DNA of 5,334 nt from an uncultured Clostridia bacterium (GTDB taxonomy: Bacteria > Bacillota > Clostridia > Oscillospirales > Acutalibacteraceae). The position numbers and the translations under genes are program-made. Below, one piece after another: positions 1-5,312 of this stretch. The notes beneath the pieces are model-generated. The model saw nothing but the letters and a program-made list of their open reading frames with translations, made no database searches and was not told the origin of the DNA. The stretch is taken from the NCBI GenBank assembly GCA_945868935.1, contig CAMBNE010000104.1:1-5334 (forward strand), read 5' to 3'. How positions within the stretch are numbered: position 1 is the stretch's first letter; each line of letters begins with the position of its first letter.

Positions 1-11
1 AGTTACTGAAA

Positions 12-38
12 ACTGTTAATTATACATTGTTAATTTTT
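12..38. repeat. AT-rich tandem-like repeat after trmB
   Basis: TGTTAAT occurs twice (14-20 and 28-34) in the stretch just past the trmB stop codon. No GC-rich terminator hairpin for trmB is present in the 36 bases available; it may lie beyond the window edge. Repeats of this ATTAACA kind occur between genes in some Firmicutes, but whether this is one is inference. Confidence 0.3.
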
Positions 39-714
39 AATTGTCATTTGTTTTCTGCTTTGCAATCAGGTATTTTATCTTTATTCCCTCTGCCGAGAAC
101 ATTTTTTCGTGCTCGGTTTCGATATTATCCTTTACGTCGCTGTTGTGCAAATCACGTGTGAGATATGTTATCTCATATCCGCTCTGCTCAAAGTACTCAA
201 GACTTTCATCAAAAAGCTCGTCATCGTCGGTTTTGAAACGGATTTCAGCGTCCTTTTTCAGAAACTTTTTGTACATTTCAAGCTTTTTGTAGTATGTAAG
301 CCTGCGTTTTTTATGCTTCGGGCGAGGCCACGGATTACAGAAATTAATGTAAAGCCTTTCAATTTCATCGTCTGCCGTGATGATTTTGTCGAGCTGTTCA
401 ACGTTGTAATTTACAAGCAGAAGGTTTGTAATGTCGTCCTGCGTTTTGCCGTTTTCCTCAAACAGCTTTACGATTGTACGCCTGCCTACGCCGAGCATAT
501 CAATTTTTATGTCGAGAGCAATTATGTTTTTGTCGGGATTCTCAAGCGCAAGTCTGCCTGCAAATCCACACTTTCCGCAGCCGATTTCAAGGTATAGCGG
601 CTGTTCCTTTTTAAATGCCTTTTTCCACTGTCCCGTATGCTCCTCGGGATTTTTCACGAAGAAGTCGCAGACAGAAAGCTCAGGCTCTGCCCATTTCTTT
701 TTTCTGATTCTCAT
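37..714 (-). CDS. trmB: tRNA (guanine-N7-)-methyltransferase TrmB
   Basis: A 225-residue protein of the TrmB family, a cytosolic class I SAM-dependent enzyme that makes m7G at position 46 in the variable loop of tRNA. The N-terminus MRIRKKKWAEPEL is the usual family opening and fixes the start. The SAM loop LEIGCGKCGF lies at about residues 42-51, and an acidic residue at the end of strand 2 (ALDIK, D68) fits the ribose-binding site. The signature NPWPRPKHKKRRL spans about 127-139, and the C-terminal tRNA-binding part has FKTDDDE (160-166) and TEHEKMF (200-206). Length is normal for the family. One oddity is Cys49 where most members have Gly in GxGKG. GAGGA sits only 3-4 bases before the ATG, behind a leader hairpin. 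The gene follows the nif3 family gene on the same strand after 116 bases and has its own predicted promoter. The assignment is secure. Confidence 0.96.
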   Translation of the reverse strand: MRIRKKKWAEPELSVCDFFVKNPEEHTGQWKKAFKKEQPLYLEIGCGKCGFAGRLALENPDKNIIALDIKIDMLGVGRRTIVKLFEENGKTQDDITNLLLVNYNVEQLDKIITADDEIERLYINFCNPWPRPKHKKRRLTYYKKLEMYKKFLKKDAEIRFKTDDDELFDESLEYFEQSGYEITYLTRDLHNSDVKDNIETEHEKMFSAEGIKIKYLIAKQKTNDN

Positions 715-717
715 ATT

Positions 718-722
718 TCCTC
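718..722 (-). promoter_or_regulatory. trmB ribosome binding site, closely spaced
   Basis: GAGGA on the minus strand precedes the trmB ATG with only about 3-4 intervening bases, closer than the other sites in this window (7-11). It lies just 3' of the hairpin at 727-744. The conserved protein N-terminus still supports this start; the upstream ATG and GTG are out of frame with it. Confidence 0.55.
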
Positions 723-726
723 ATTC

Positions 727-744
727 GCACCCGAAAAAGGGCGC
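727..744 (-). other. Hairpin in the trmB 5' leader
   Basis: Read on the minus strand, GCGCCC (744-739) pairs with GGGTGC (732-727) around the loop TTTTTC, giving six base pairs with one G-U. The arms also carry a direct repeat, GGTGCG (747-742 and 731-726). It lies between the predicted start of transcription (about 766) and the Shine-Dalgarno site. No T-run follows, so it is not an ordinary intrinsic terminator. Whether it affects translation is inference. Confidence 0.45.
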
Positions 745-772
745 ACCACTACATATTGTTATTCATCGTATT

Positions 773-801
773 ATTATATCAAAAAGTTACAAATTATGCA
801 A
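773..801 (-). promoter_or_regulatory. Predicted sigma-A promoter of trmB (extended -10)
   Basis: On the minus strand TTGCAT (801-796) is followed after 17 bases by a perfect TATAAT (778-773), with TG one base upstream of it (TGATATAAT). The -35 matches only three of six consensus bases, and the extended -10 can compensate. The predicted start is near 766, giving a leader of about 50 bases. It sits in the 116-base gap after the nif3 family gene, where no GC-rich terminator was seen, so read-through from upstream is also possible. Confidence 0.7.
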
Positions 802-830
802 TAAATATTTTATGATATATGAATATTCGG

Positions 831-1589
831 TTAAACAAATTTAATATTATCCGAATATGCTTTCGATTTTGTAAAAATAACGTCCGAAAAATTATCCGAA
901 AGCTTATTTATCAGCGGTAAAATTACAATATCTTCACTTTTGAAGTGCCCTGCGTCAACAATATTAATGCCAAGTTCGTTGGCGGCGTTGATTTCGTGGT
1001 GCTTTATCTCGCCTGTTACAAGCACGTCTGCACCGATTTGTGAAGCCGCAAAAATCTCCGAACCGCCTGCACCCGAAGAAACAGCTATCTTTTTAACGCT
1101 TTTCTTAACGTCAGTATAGCGCAGTCCGTTGCAGTTAAGTGATAATTTTACATTCTCGGCAAAGACTTTCATCTCGGTTTCGTTTTCAAGCTCGCCCGCA
1201 AACAAGCACTCGCCCCTGTCGCTTTTTACTGCATTTTTTACACCGACTGCATTCGCAAGGCAGAGATTCACTCCGAAGCTCTCGCTTAAGTCAAGGTTTG
1301 TGTGCATACAAATTGCAGAAATCCCATATTTTGCCAGAAGATAAGGCGCACTTTTAGTATCAAGCCTTTTTATCGGATTAAAAATAACGGGGTGGTGGCT
1401 TATAATCAGCTCACAGCCGAGCTTTTGCGCTTCGCTTACCACTTCACCCGTAATGTCGAGCGACACCAGTGCTTTTGTCACCTTTGTGTTTTTGTCGCCC
1501 ACAAGAAGTCCGACGTTGTCAAAATCCATTGCGCTGTCGGTCGGCGCAAAGCATTCAAAAAAATTCAGAATTTCATTTATCGTTGTCAT
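831..1589 (-). CDS. Nif3-like dinuclear metal center protein (YqfO/YbgI family)
   Basis: A 252-residue Nif3 family protein, a family whose members form toroidal hexamers with a two-metal site. Some databases call it GTP cyclohydrolase 1 type 2, but the physiological reaction is not settled. Visible motifs, counted from the chosen start, are DFDNVGLLVGD (about 22-32), ISHHPVIF with the two metal-binding histidines H65 and H66, MHTNLD (H96, D100), a glycine-rich turn SSGAGGSE (171-178), GEIKHHE (193-199) and DAGHFKSE (H215, E219). The short length resembles E. coli YbgI (about 247) and lacks the extra central domain of longer Bacillus YqfO proteins. The ATG at 1589 is chosen because GGGAG lies 7 bases upstream and MTTINEIL matches the family. 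An in-frame ATG at 1634 would add 15 unlikely residues. The start overlaps the end of trmK by 17 bases, as expected for the conserved yqfN-yqfO pair. Confidence 0.93.
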   Translation of the reverse strand: MTTINEILNFFECFAPTDSAMDFDNVGLLVGDKNTKVTKALVSLDITGEVVSEAQKLGCELIISHHPVIFNPIKRLDTKSAPYLLAKYGISAICMHTNLDLSESFGVNLCLANAVGVKNAVKSDRGECLFAGELENETEMKVFAENVKLSLNCNGLRYTDVKKSVKKIAVSSGAGGSEIFAASQIGADVLVTGEIKHHEINAANELGINIVDAGHFKSEDIVILPLINKLSDNFSDVIFTKSKAYSDNIKFV

Positions 1590-2247
1590 AAATTTTCTCC
1601 CGTATCCTGTCTGCAAGCACAGCAAAGCGCACATCTCCGACAGCTTGTTTTGAAAGCCTGTTTAAATGACCTTCAACAAAGCGAAGATGCGTTTCATTAT
1701 TCTTGGGCGAAAGCTCTCCGAGGTAGCAGTAAAGCTCGTCGGCACTGTGCTTTTCGCCGCTGTATTTTACAAGCAGTACCGTATAGCATTTTCCCGATGC
1801 AACACAGCAGTCCTGCCTGAGTATTTTAAATCCGTTTTCACACAGCCACGAAATGAGGACTTCGCTCTTTGTCATAGGCTGTAAAATAAAATGCTTTGAG
1901 CTGTCGTTTGCAAATGAGCACTCAGATAGGATTTTTGCAATCAGCTCGCCGCCCATTCCCGCAATGACAATATCGTCGGCTTCATCGGGCTTAATTTCCT
2001 TGAGTCCGTCGCTCAGGCGAGTTTCAATTCTGCCGCTCATTCCCGACTCAATAATCGTAGTCTGTCCACGCTTTAAAGGTTCGGGGTTAATGTCGGCGGC
2101 AACTGCGCTTGGGCATCTGCCAATACGGCACAGCCACACGGGTAAATACGCATGGTCTGTGCCGATGTCAGCAAGCTTTGCACCGTTTCGGACAAAGTCT
2201 GCGCAGAGCTTTAAGCGGTTATCAAGCTGTGATGATGAATTACTCAT
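1573..2247 (-). CDS. trmK: tRNA (adenine(22)-N1)-methyltransferase TrmK
   Basis: A 224-residue homologue of Bacillus TrmK (YqfN), which methylates N1 of A22 in the D-arm of certain tRNAs using SAM. The N-terminal Rossmann domain carries the family motif ADIGTDHAYLP (26-36). ADINPEPLKRG (51-61) holds the acidic residue expected to bind the SAM ribose (D52). LSDGL (78-82), IAGMGGELI (95-103) and LQPM (122-125) follow, the last at the place of the catalytic-pocket motif. The remainder, about 160-224, matches the helical C-terminal domain of the family. The ATG forms an ATGA overlap with the stop of the DUF1858 gene and has no clear Shine-Dalgarno sequence, which suggests translational coupling. 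Its 3' end overlaps the nif3 family start by 17 bases. Identification is confident from the motifs and the neighbour. Confidence 0.94.
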   Translation of the reverse strand: MSNSSSQLDNRLKLCADFVRNGAKLADIGTDHAYLPVWLCRIGRCPSAVAADINPEPLKRGQTTIIESGMSGRIETRLSDGLKEIKPDEADDIVIAGMGGELIAKILSECSFANDSSKHFILQPMTKSEVLISWLCENGFKILRQDCCVASGKCYTVLLVKYSGEKHSADELYCYLGELSPKNNETHLRFVEGHLNRLSKQAVGDVRFAVLADRIREKIYDNDK

Positions 2248-2441
2248 TCGCCGATAGCTTCGTTGAGAGAGTCAATCAGATCGTCTGCGTCTGCGCCGTG
2301 AACCATACAAGCCTCTTCAATTGTTTCGCCTCTTGATGCAGGACAGCCAAGGCAGTGCATACCGATGCTGAAGAAAAGCTCTGCTGTTTCGGGGTGCTTG
2401 TCAAGAACGTCACCGATGATTGAATTTTTAGTTATAGCCAT
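2244..2441 (-). CDS. DUF1858 small redox-disulfide domain protein
   Basis: A 65-residue protein that is a single DUF1858 domain (hybrid-cluster-protein-associated redox disulfide family). It begins with MAITKNSIIGDVLDKHPETA, and GMHCLGCPAS carries the CxxC pair C30/C33. A third cysteine is C45. These small proteins are thought to offer a thiol pair for redox chemistry or metal binding, but no reaction is established. It is soluble, with no signal peptide or membrane segment. The start is fixed by a strong GGAGGT site 7 bases upstream. It is the first gene of a unit with trmK (4-base ATGA overlap) and the nif3 family gene, and it has its own promoter. No hybrid-cluster protein gene is in the window. 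The domain call is firm; the role is unknown. Confidence 0.88.
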   Translation of the reverse strand: MAITKNSIIGDVLDKHPETAELFFSIGMHCLGCPASRGETIEEACMVHGADADDLIDSLNEAIGE

Positions 2442-2448
2442 AAATTTT

Positions 2449-2454
2449 ACCTCC
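2449..2454 (-). promoter_or_regulatory. Strong ribosome binding site of the DUF1858 gene
   Basis: GGAGGT on the minus strand, 7 bases before the ATG at 2441. It is the strongest Shine-Dalgarno match in the unit. trmK just downstream has none, so ribosomes loaded here may also serve trmK through the ATGA overlap (inference). Confidence 0.75.
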
Positions 2455-2472
2455 GAGGTTTTATTTACAATT

Positions 2473-2491
2473 CTTGCAAAAAAACTGCAAG
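2473..2491. promoter_or_regulatory. Inverted repeat at the predicted transcription start of the DUF1858 operon
   Basis: CTTGCA (2473-2478) and TGCAAG (2486-2491) form a perfect 6-base inverted repeat around a 7-base A-rich centre. It begins 3 bases after the predicted -10 element and covers the expected start of transcription near 2488. The position suits an operator for a dimeric repressor. Because one arm straddles the start, it is less likely to be a complete RNA hairpin. The function is inferred. Confidence 0.4.
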
Positions 2492-2494
2492 TTT

Positions 2495-2523
2495 ATTATA
2501 CCATAAAATAATAGCGTTTAAAA
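2495..2523 (-). promoter_or_regulatory. Predicted extended -10 promoter of the DUF1858-trmK-nif3 operon
   Basis: On the minus strand a perfect TATAAT (2500-2495) is preceded by TGG, giving the extended form TGGTATAAT. The -35 at 17-base spacing is weak (TTTTAA, 2523-2518, three of six consensus bases). The predicted start is near 2488 with a leader of about 46 bases. It lies in the 116-base gap after comM, where no terminator for comM was seen. Confidence 0.65.
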
Positions 2524-2557
2524 GGAAATTTTTATTTGATTATGTGTTATAGCAGTA

Positions 2558-4090
2558 TCATGTTGCCGACCAGTATTTTCTGTCAAGGCTTCTGTACTGA
2601 ACGGCTTCGAGAACGTGCTCGGAGCGGATTACCTCCGACTGCTCCAAATCCGCAATCGTACGTGCAACCTTTAAAACCCTGTCATACGCTCTTGCGGTAA
2701 GTCCGAGACTTTCGAATGCGCCTTTCAGAGTCTTTTCAGCCGCCTTGTCGATTATGCATGCTTTTTCAAACTGCTCGGCGTTGATTTTTGCGTTACAGAG
2801 TGTTGAACTGCCCTCAAAACGCTCACGCTGGATTTTTCTTGCGGCGTCAACACGCTTTTTGATTTCAGCCGAGCTTTCGGTTATTTCAGAGCTTCTCAGC
2901 TCGTCAAATTTTACGGGCGGCACTTCAACGTGAATGTCAAAACGGTCAAGCAAAGGTCCGGAAATTCTGTTCAGATAACGCTTGATTTTTACGTCCGAGC
3001 AGGTACAGCGGTTTGTTCCGTCGCCGTAATAGCCGCACGGACAGGGATTCATAGCCGCCACAACCATAATTGAGCAGGGATATGTACAGTTCTGCCCCGA
3101 GCGTGAAATAGTAATCTGCGAATCCTCAATCGGCTGTCTTAAAACCTCAAGCACATTGCGTGAAAATTCGGGCAGTTCGTCAAGAAAAAGTACTCCGTTG
3201 TGCGCAAGCGAAACTTCTCCCGGCTTAATCGTACCCGTTCCTCCTCCGCCGAGCCCGACAGCCGTAACGGTGTGGTGAGGCGAGCGGAAAGGACGTGTTT
3301 CAACAAGTCCGTCAATATGCAGTGTGCCTGCAATTGAGTGGATTTTTGTAGTTTCAATCATCTCATCAAACGTCATATCCGGCAGAATTGACGGCAATCG
3401 CTTTGCAAGCATACTTTTGCCCGAGCCGGGAGGGCCGATTAACAGGATATTGTGACCTCCTGCGGCGGCAATTTCAAGTGCTCGCTTTGCCTCAAACTGC
3501 CCCTTTACCTGTGAAAAATCGGGTATAAATCCATCCGAATTCTCTGCGTTATGCGCCTTTGGCGTTGCAGGCTCCATATTTTCATATCCGTTCAGAATGT
3601 TTTTCAGCTGTACTATTTCTCTGACGGGATAAACCTCTATTCCGTCAACGACTGACGCCTCGCTTACATTTTCAACAGGGACGAAAATCCGCTTGACTTT
3701 ACACTCCCTTGCCTTTATTACCATTGGTAAAACGCCGTTAATGCTCCTTGTTTCACCGCTGAGCGAAAGCTCGCCGATAAATGCGCAGTCGGAAATATCG
3801 GTTACTATCTGCCCTGTCAGCTTTAAAAGCGCAACGCAGATAGGCAAATCATAAATCGGACCTTCTTTTTTTATATCGGCAGGAGCAAGGTTAAGAATAA
3901 TATGTGACGAGGGCAATTTAAACCCGCAGTTTTTGAGCGCACTTTTAACTCTGTCACGGCTTTCACGCACGGCGGCGTCGGGCAGTCCGACCATATCAAA
4001 GCCGGGCAGACCGCTCTGCATTGAGGCTTCAATTTCAACCTTGTAGCCGTCCATTCCGTTTATTCCGAAACTGTTACACTGTACAACCAT
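2558..4090 (-). CDS. comM: YifB/ComM family Mg-chelatase-like AAA+ ATPase
   Basis: A 510-residue protein of normal family length. ComM of Haemophilus and Vibrio is a hexameric DNA helicase that promotes branch migration when incoming single-stranded DNA recombines during transformation. The role of YifB proteins in Clostridia is less clear. Residues about 1-165 form the ChlI/Lon-S5-like N-terminal domain, with SGLPGFDMVGLPDAAVRES (26-44). The AAA+ core has Walker A GPPGSGKS (219-226), RPFRSPHHT (266-274), Walker B VLFLDE (300-305) and LLDRFD (380-385). A CPC-x9-CTC cysteine set (C350, C352, C362, C364) may bind zinc. The C-terminal Mg-chelatase domain holds LTARAYDRVLKVARTIADL (464-482). The start follows the family N-terminus; AAGGAG lies 11 bases upstream, a long spacing. 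It is divergent from the sigma factor gene and has its own promoter. No break or missing motif is seen. Confidence 0.95.
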   Translation of the reverse strand: MVVQCNSFGINGMDGYKVEIEASMQSGLPGFDMVGLPDAAVRESRDRVKSALKNCGFKLPSSHIILNLAPADIKKEGPIYDLPICVALLKLTGQIVTDISDCAFIGELSLSGETRSINGVLPMVIKARECKVKRIFVPVENVSEASVVDGIEVYPVREIVQLKNILNGYENMEPATPKAHNAENSDGFIPDFSQVKGQFEAKRALEIAAAGGHNILLIGPPGSGKSMLAKRLPSILPDMTFDEMIETTKIHSIAGTLHIDGLVETRPFRSPHHTVTAVGLGGGGTGTIKPGEVSLAHNGVLFLDELPEFSRNVLEVLRQPIEDSQITISRSGQNCTYPCSIMVVAAMNPCPCGYYGDGTNRCTCSDVKIKRYLNRISGPLLDRFDIHVEVPPVKFDELRSSEITESSAEIKKRVDAARKIQRERFEGSSTLCNAKINAEQFEKACIIDKAAEKTLKGAFESLGLTARAYDRVLKVARTIADLEQSEVIRSEHVLEAVQYRSLDRKYWSAT

Positions 4091-4125
4091 AAACTGCCAA
4101 GCTCCTTTTTTATAATCTCTAAAAA

Positions 4126-4154
4126 ATTATATCATTTTACGTAATATTTTACAA
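4126..4154 (-). promoter_or_regulatory. Predicted sigma-A promoter of comM (extended -10)
   Basis: On the minus strand TTGTAA (4154-4149, four of six consensus bases) is followed after 17 bases by a perfect TATAAT (4131-4126), with TG in the extended position (TGATATAAT). The predicted start is near 4119, about 28 bases before the ATG. The -10 is identical, including the extension, to that of the predicted trmB promoter. Confidence 0.75.
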
Positions 4155-4193
4155 GTACAGCGGCATTGTTTTTTCGACAAATTCTTATCTATT

Positions 4194-4224
4194 TTGCATA
4201 AATTTTATTATCTTTATAATGCAA
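4194..4224. repeat. Inverted repeat between the comM and sigma-factor promoters
   Basis: TTGCAT (4194-4199) and ATGCAA (4219-4224) are perfect inverted arms 19 bases apart, in AT-rich DNA between two divergent promoters. This could be a regulator site acting on both genes, but six-base arms in such DNA may arise by chance. A TATAAT at 4215-4220 overlaps the right arm and faces the sigma gene. With TTGCAT as -35 its spacing would be only 15 bases, so it is at best a weak second promoter. Confidence 0.25.
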
Positions 4225-4249
4225 TTTTACAGAAAATACAAAACTCCCG

Positions 4250-4278
4250 TTGACATTCTGCCCTTTTTGTACTATATT
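4250..4278 (+). promoter_or_regulatory. Consensus sigma-A promoter of the sigma-factor gene
   Basis: A perfect TTGACA (4250-4255) is followed after 17 bases by TATATT (4273-4278, five of six consensus bases). This is the closest match to a housekeeping promoter in the window. The predicted start is near 4285, about 30 bases before the ATG. It suggests that the gene is read by the main sigma factor; no clear sigma-H-type promoter was seen, so autoregulation is not supported here. Confidence 0.85.
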
Positions 4279-4314
4279 ATTACTTGAATAGATTGTATTG
4301 TCAGAGGTGAGAAA

Positions 4315-4902
4315 ATGGGTGAAAGCGCAAACTCCTACAATTCACTCGACGACAACACCCTTGCAAGTCTTTCAAAAAACGGCGACGATAATGCTTTTAA
4401 CGAGCTTGCAATGCGCTATCTGAACACTATAAATTTTATTGCACGAAAGTATTCCGCCGAGGGTTACGAGCAGAATGATTTTGTTCAGGAAGGCTTGCTT
4501 GCACTTTTGTACGCCTGCCGCACCTTTGACGAAAACGGAAGCTCGGGTTTTAAAAACTATATGTCGGTTGTTGTTGAACGCAGATTCATTTCAATAATCC
4601 GCAAAAGCAGTACACAAAAGGCTGTTCCGAAATCCGCACTTGTTCAGCTTGAAGAGCTGGGCGATACGCTTGAGGATTTTTCGCAGTCGCCCGAGGAGCT
4701 TATAATGTGCCGTGAGCACCTGAATATGGTGTTTGACAAACTTAAAAACGTTCTTTCAAAGACCGAATTTGAGGTTGTTATGCTGTACGGCAACGGGCTT
4801 AGCTACAAGGAGATTGCCAAAAAGCTTTCTATTCCCGAAAAATCCGCTGATAATGCTCTGCAAAGAGCTCGCAGAAAAATCTGCAATATCAATATGTCCT
4901 GA
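4315..4902 (+). CDS. SigH-like sigma-70 family RNA polymerase sigma factor
   Basis: A 195-residue protein with sigma regions 2 and 4 only, so a small alternative sigma factor that directs RNA polymerase to a gene set. Region 2 covers about 24-102: AFNELAMRYLNTINFIARKY, then DFVQEGLLALLYACRTFD (core binding, 55-72), then NYMSVVVERRFISIIRKS with TQK (-10 recognition, about 81-102). Region 4 covers about 140-190, with the helix-turn-helix GLSYKEIAKKLSIPEKSADN and ALQRARRKI. The SxDNALQRxxRK end and the layout resemble sporulation sigma-H (Spo0H) more than ECF sigmas, but the protein is shorter than Bacillus SigH (about 218) and region 2.4 differs, so it may be a lineage-specific paralogue. AGAGGTGA precedes the ATG. 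No anti-sigma gene is adjacent. A zinc-ribbon gene follows after 67 bases. The sigma call is firm; the SigH link is moderate. Confidence 0.92.
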   Translation: MGESANSYNSLDDNTLASLSKNGDDNAFNELAMRYLNTINFIARKYSAEGYEQNDFVQEGLLALLYACRTFDENGSSGFKNYMSVVVERRFISIIRKSSTQKAVPKSALVQLEELGDTLEDFSQSPEELIMCREHLNMVFDKLKNVLSKTEFEVVMLYGNGLSYKEIAKKLSIPEKSADNALQRARRKICNINMS

Positions 4903-4910
4903 ATAGTTTA

Positions 4911-4927
4911 TGCGGTGCAACTCCGCA
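4911..4927 (+). other. GC-rich hairpin between the sigma and zinc-ribbon genes
   Basis: TGCGG (4911-4915) pairs with CCGCA (4923-4927) around the loop TGCAACT; an alternative pairing is GTGC (4915-4918) with GCAC (4925-4928). It begins 8 bases after the sigma-factor stop. No T-run follows (the next bases are CGGGGCGAAATTC), so it is not a standard terminator. It may be an mRNA-stability or processing element, or part of a dispersed repeat; both are inference. Confidence 0.35.
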
Positions 4928-4969
4928 CGGGGCGAAATTCTAATTATGCCAAAAGAGAGGTAAAAACCA

Positions 4970-5251
4970 ATGTACGAAGACAAGACACTCATTTGCAAAG
5001 AATGTGGAAACGAATTTGTTTTCACCGCAGGCGAGCAGGAATTTTACGCTGAAAAAGGTTTTGTAAATGAGCCGCAGCGTTGCAAGGAATGCAGACAGGC
5101 ACGCAAGAACGCTGCTAAAGCAGAACGTCAGTATTTTGAAACAACATGTGCTGAATGCGGCGGTCCTGCAAAGATTCCTTTCCAGCCTATGGAGGGCAAG
5201 AGCTATTACTGCAGCGATTGCTTCGCAAAGAGAAAAGCAGCTGCTGAATAA
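4970..5251 (+). CDS. Zinc-ribbon / CxxC-x17-CxxC domain protein
   Basis: A 93-residue soluble protein with eight cysteines in four CxxC pairs: C9/C12, C38/C41, C60/C63 and C81/C84. The first two pairs, with LICKECGNEFVFTAGEQEFY, match the probable zinc-ribbon domain (zf-trcl type). The last two pairs are exactly 17 residues apart, matching the small CxxC-x17-CxxC domain. Each half would bind one zinc ion. The linker (about 42-55) and the C-terminus are rich in Lys, Arg and Ala, which could contact nucleic acid, but no function is established for the family. GAGAGGT lies 8 bases before the ATG. No promoter was found in the 67-base gap after the sigma gene, so co-transcription is likely, and a strong terminator follows. 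No signal peptide or membrane segment is seen. Confidence 0.9.
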   Translation: MYEDKTLICKECGNEFVFTAGEQEFYAEKGFVNEPQRCKECRQARKNAAKAERQYFETTCAECGGPAKIPFQPMEGKSYYCSDCFAKRKAAAE

Positions 5252-5277
5252 TATACTTTATAATATTTTTGCACTGT

Positions 5278-5312
5278 ACACGGCAGGTTTTCGCTTGCCG
5301 TGTTTTCTTTTT
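5278..5312 (+). terminator. Intrinsic terminator after the zinc-ribbon gene
   Basis: ACACGGCA (5278-5285) pairs perfectly with TGCCGTGT (5296-5303) across a 10-base loop, and the T-rich run TTTTCTTTTT follows directly. It lies 26 bases after the zinc-ribbon stop codon and ends the plus-strand unit. There is no matching A-run on the left, so it appears to act in one direction. Confidence 0.92.

Noticed and set aside
109..597. Plus-strand open frame of 162 codons opposite trmB
   Set aside because: It is wholly antisense to a conserved gene, has no recognisable domain, and low-complexity hydrophobic content typical of a shadow frame.
715..830. Terminator for the nif3 family gene
   Set aside because: The spacer is AT-rich with no GC stem followed by a T-run on the minus strand; the only hairpin has its T-run in the loop.
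1590..1634. A longer nif3 family protein starting at the ATG at 1634
   Set aside because: The extra 15 residues (MCALLCLQTGYGRKF) are only the other reading frame of the trmK 3' end, while the ATG at 1589 has a well-spaced GGGAG and the conserved N-terminus.
1302..1820. Plus-strand open frame of 172 codons across nif3 and trmK
   Set aside because: It is antisense to two conserved overlapping genes, and its translation shows no family motif.
1853..2257. Plus-strand open frame of 134 codons opposite trmK
   Set aside because: It is antisense to the SAM domain of trmK and has no recognisable protein features.
4194..4220. A second promoter for the sigma gene (TTGCAT / TATAAT)
   Set aside because: The spacing of 15 bases is too short for a good sigma-A promoter, and the TTGACA-17-TATATT pair at 4250-4278 is far better.
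4756..5025. Minus-strand open frame spanning the sigma and zinc-ribbon genes
   Set aside because: It crosses two well-supported genes and their gap, with no family match by eye.
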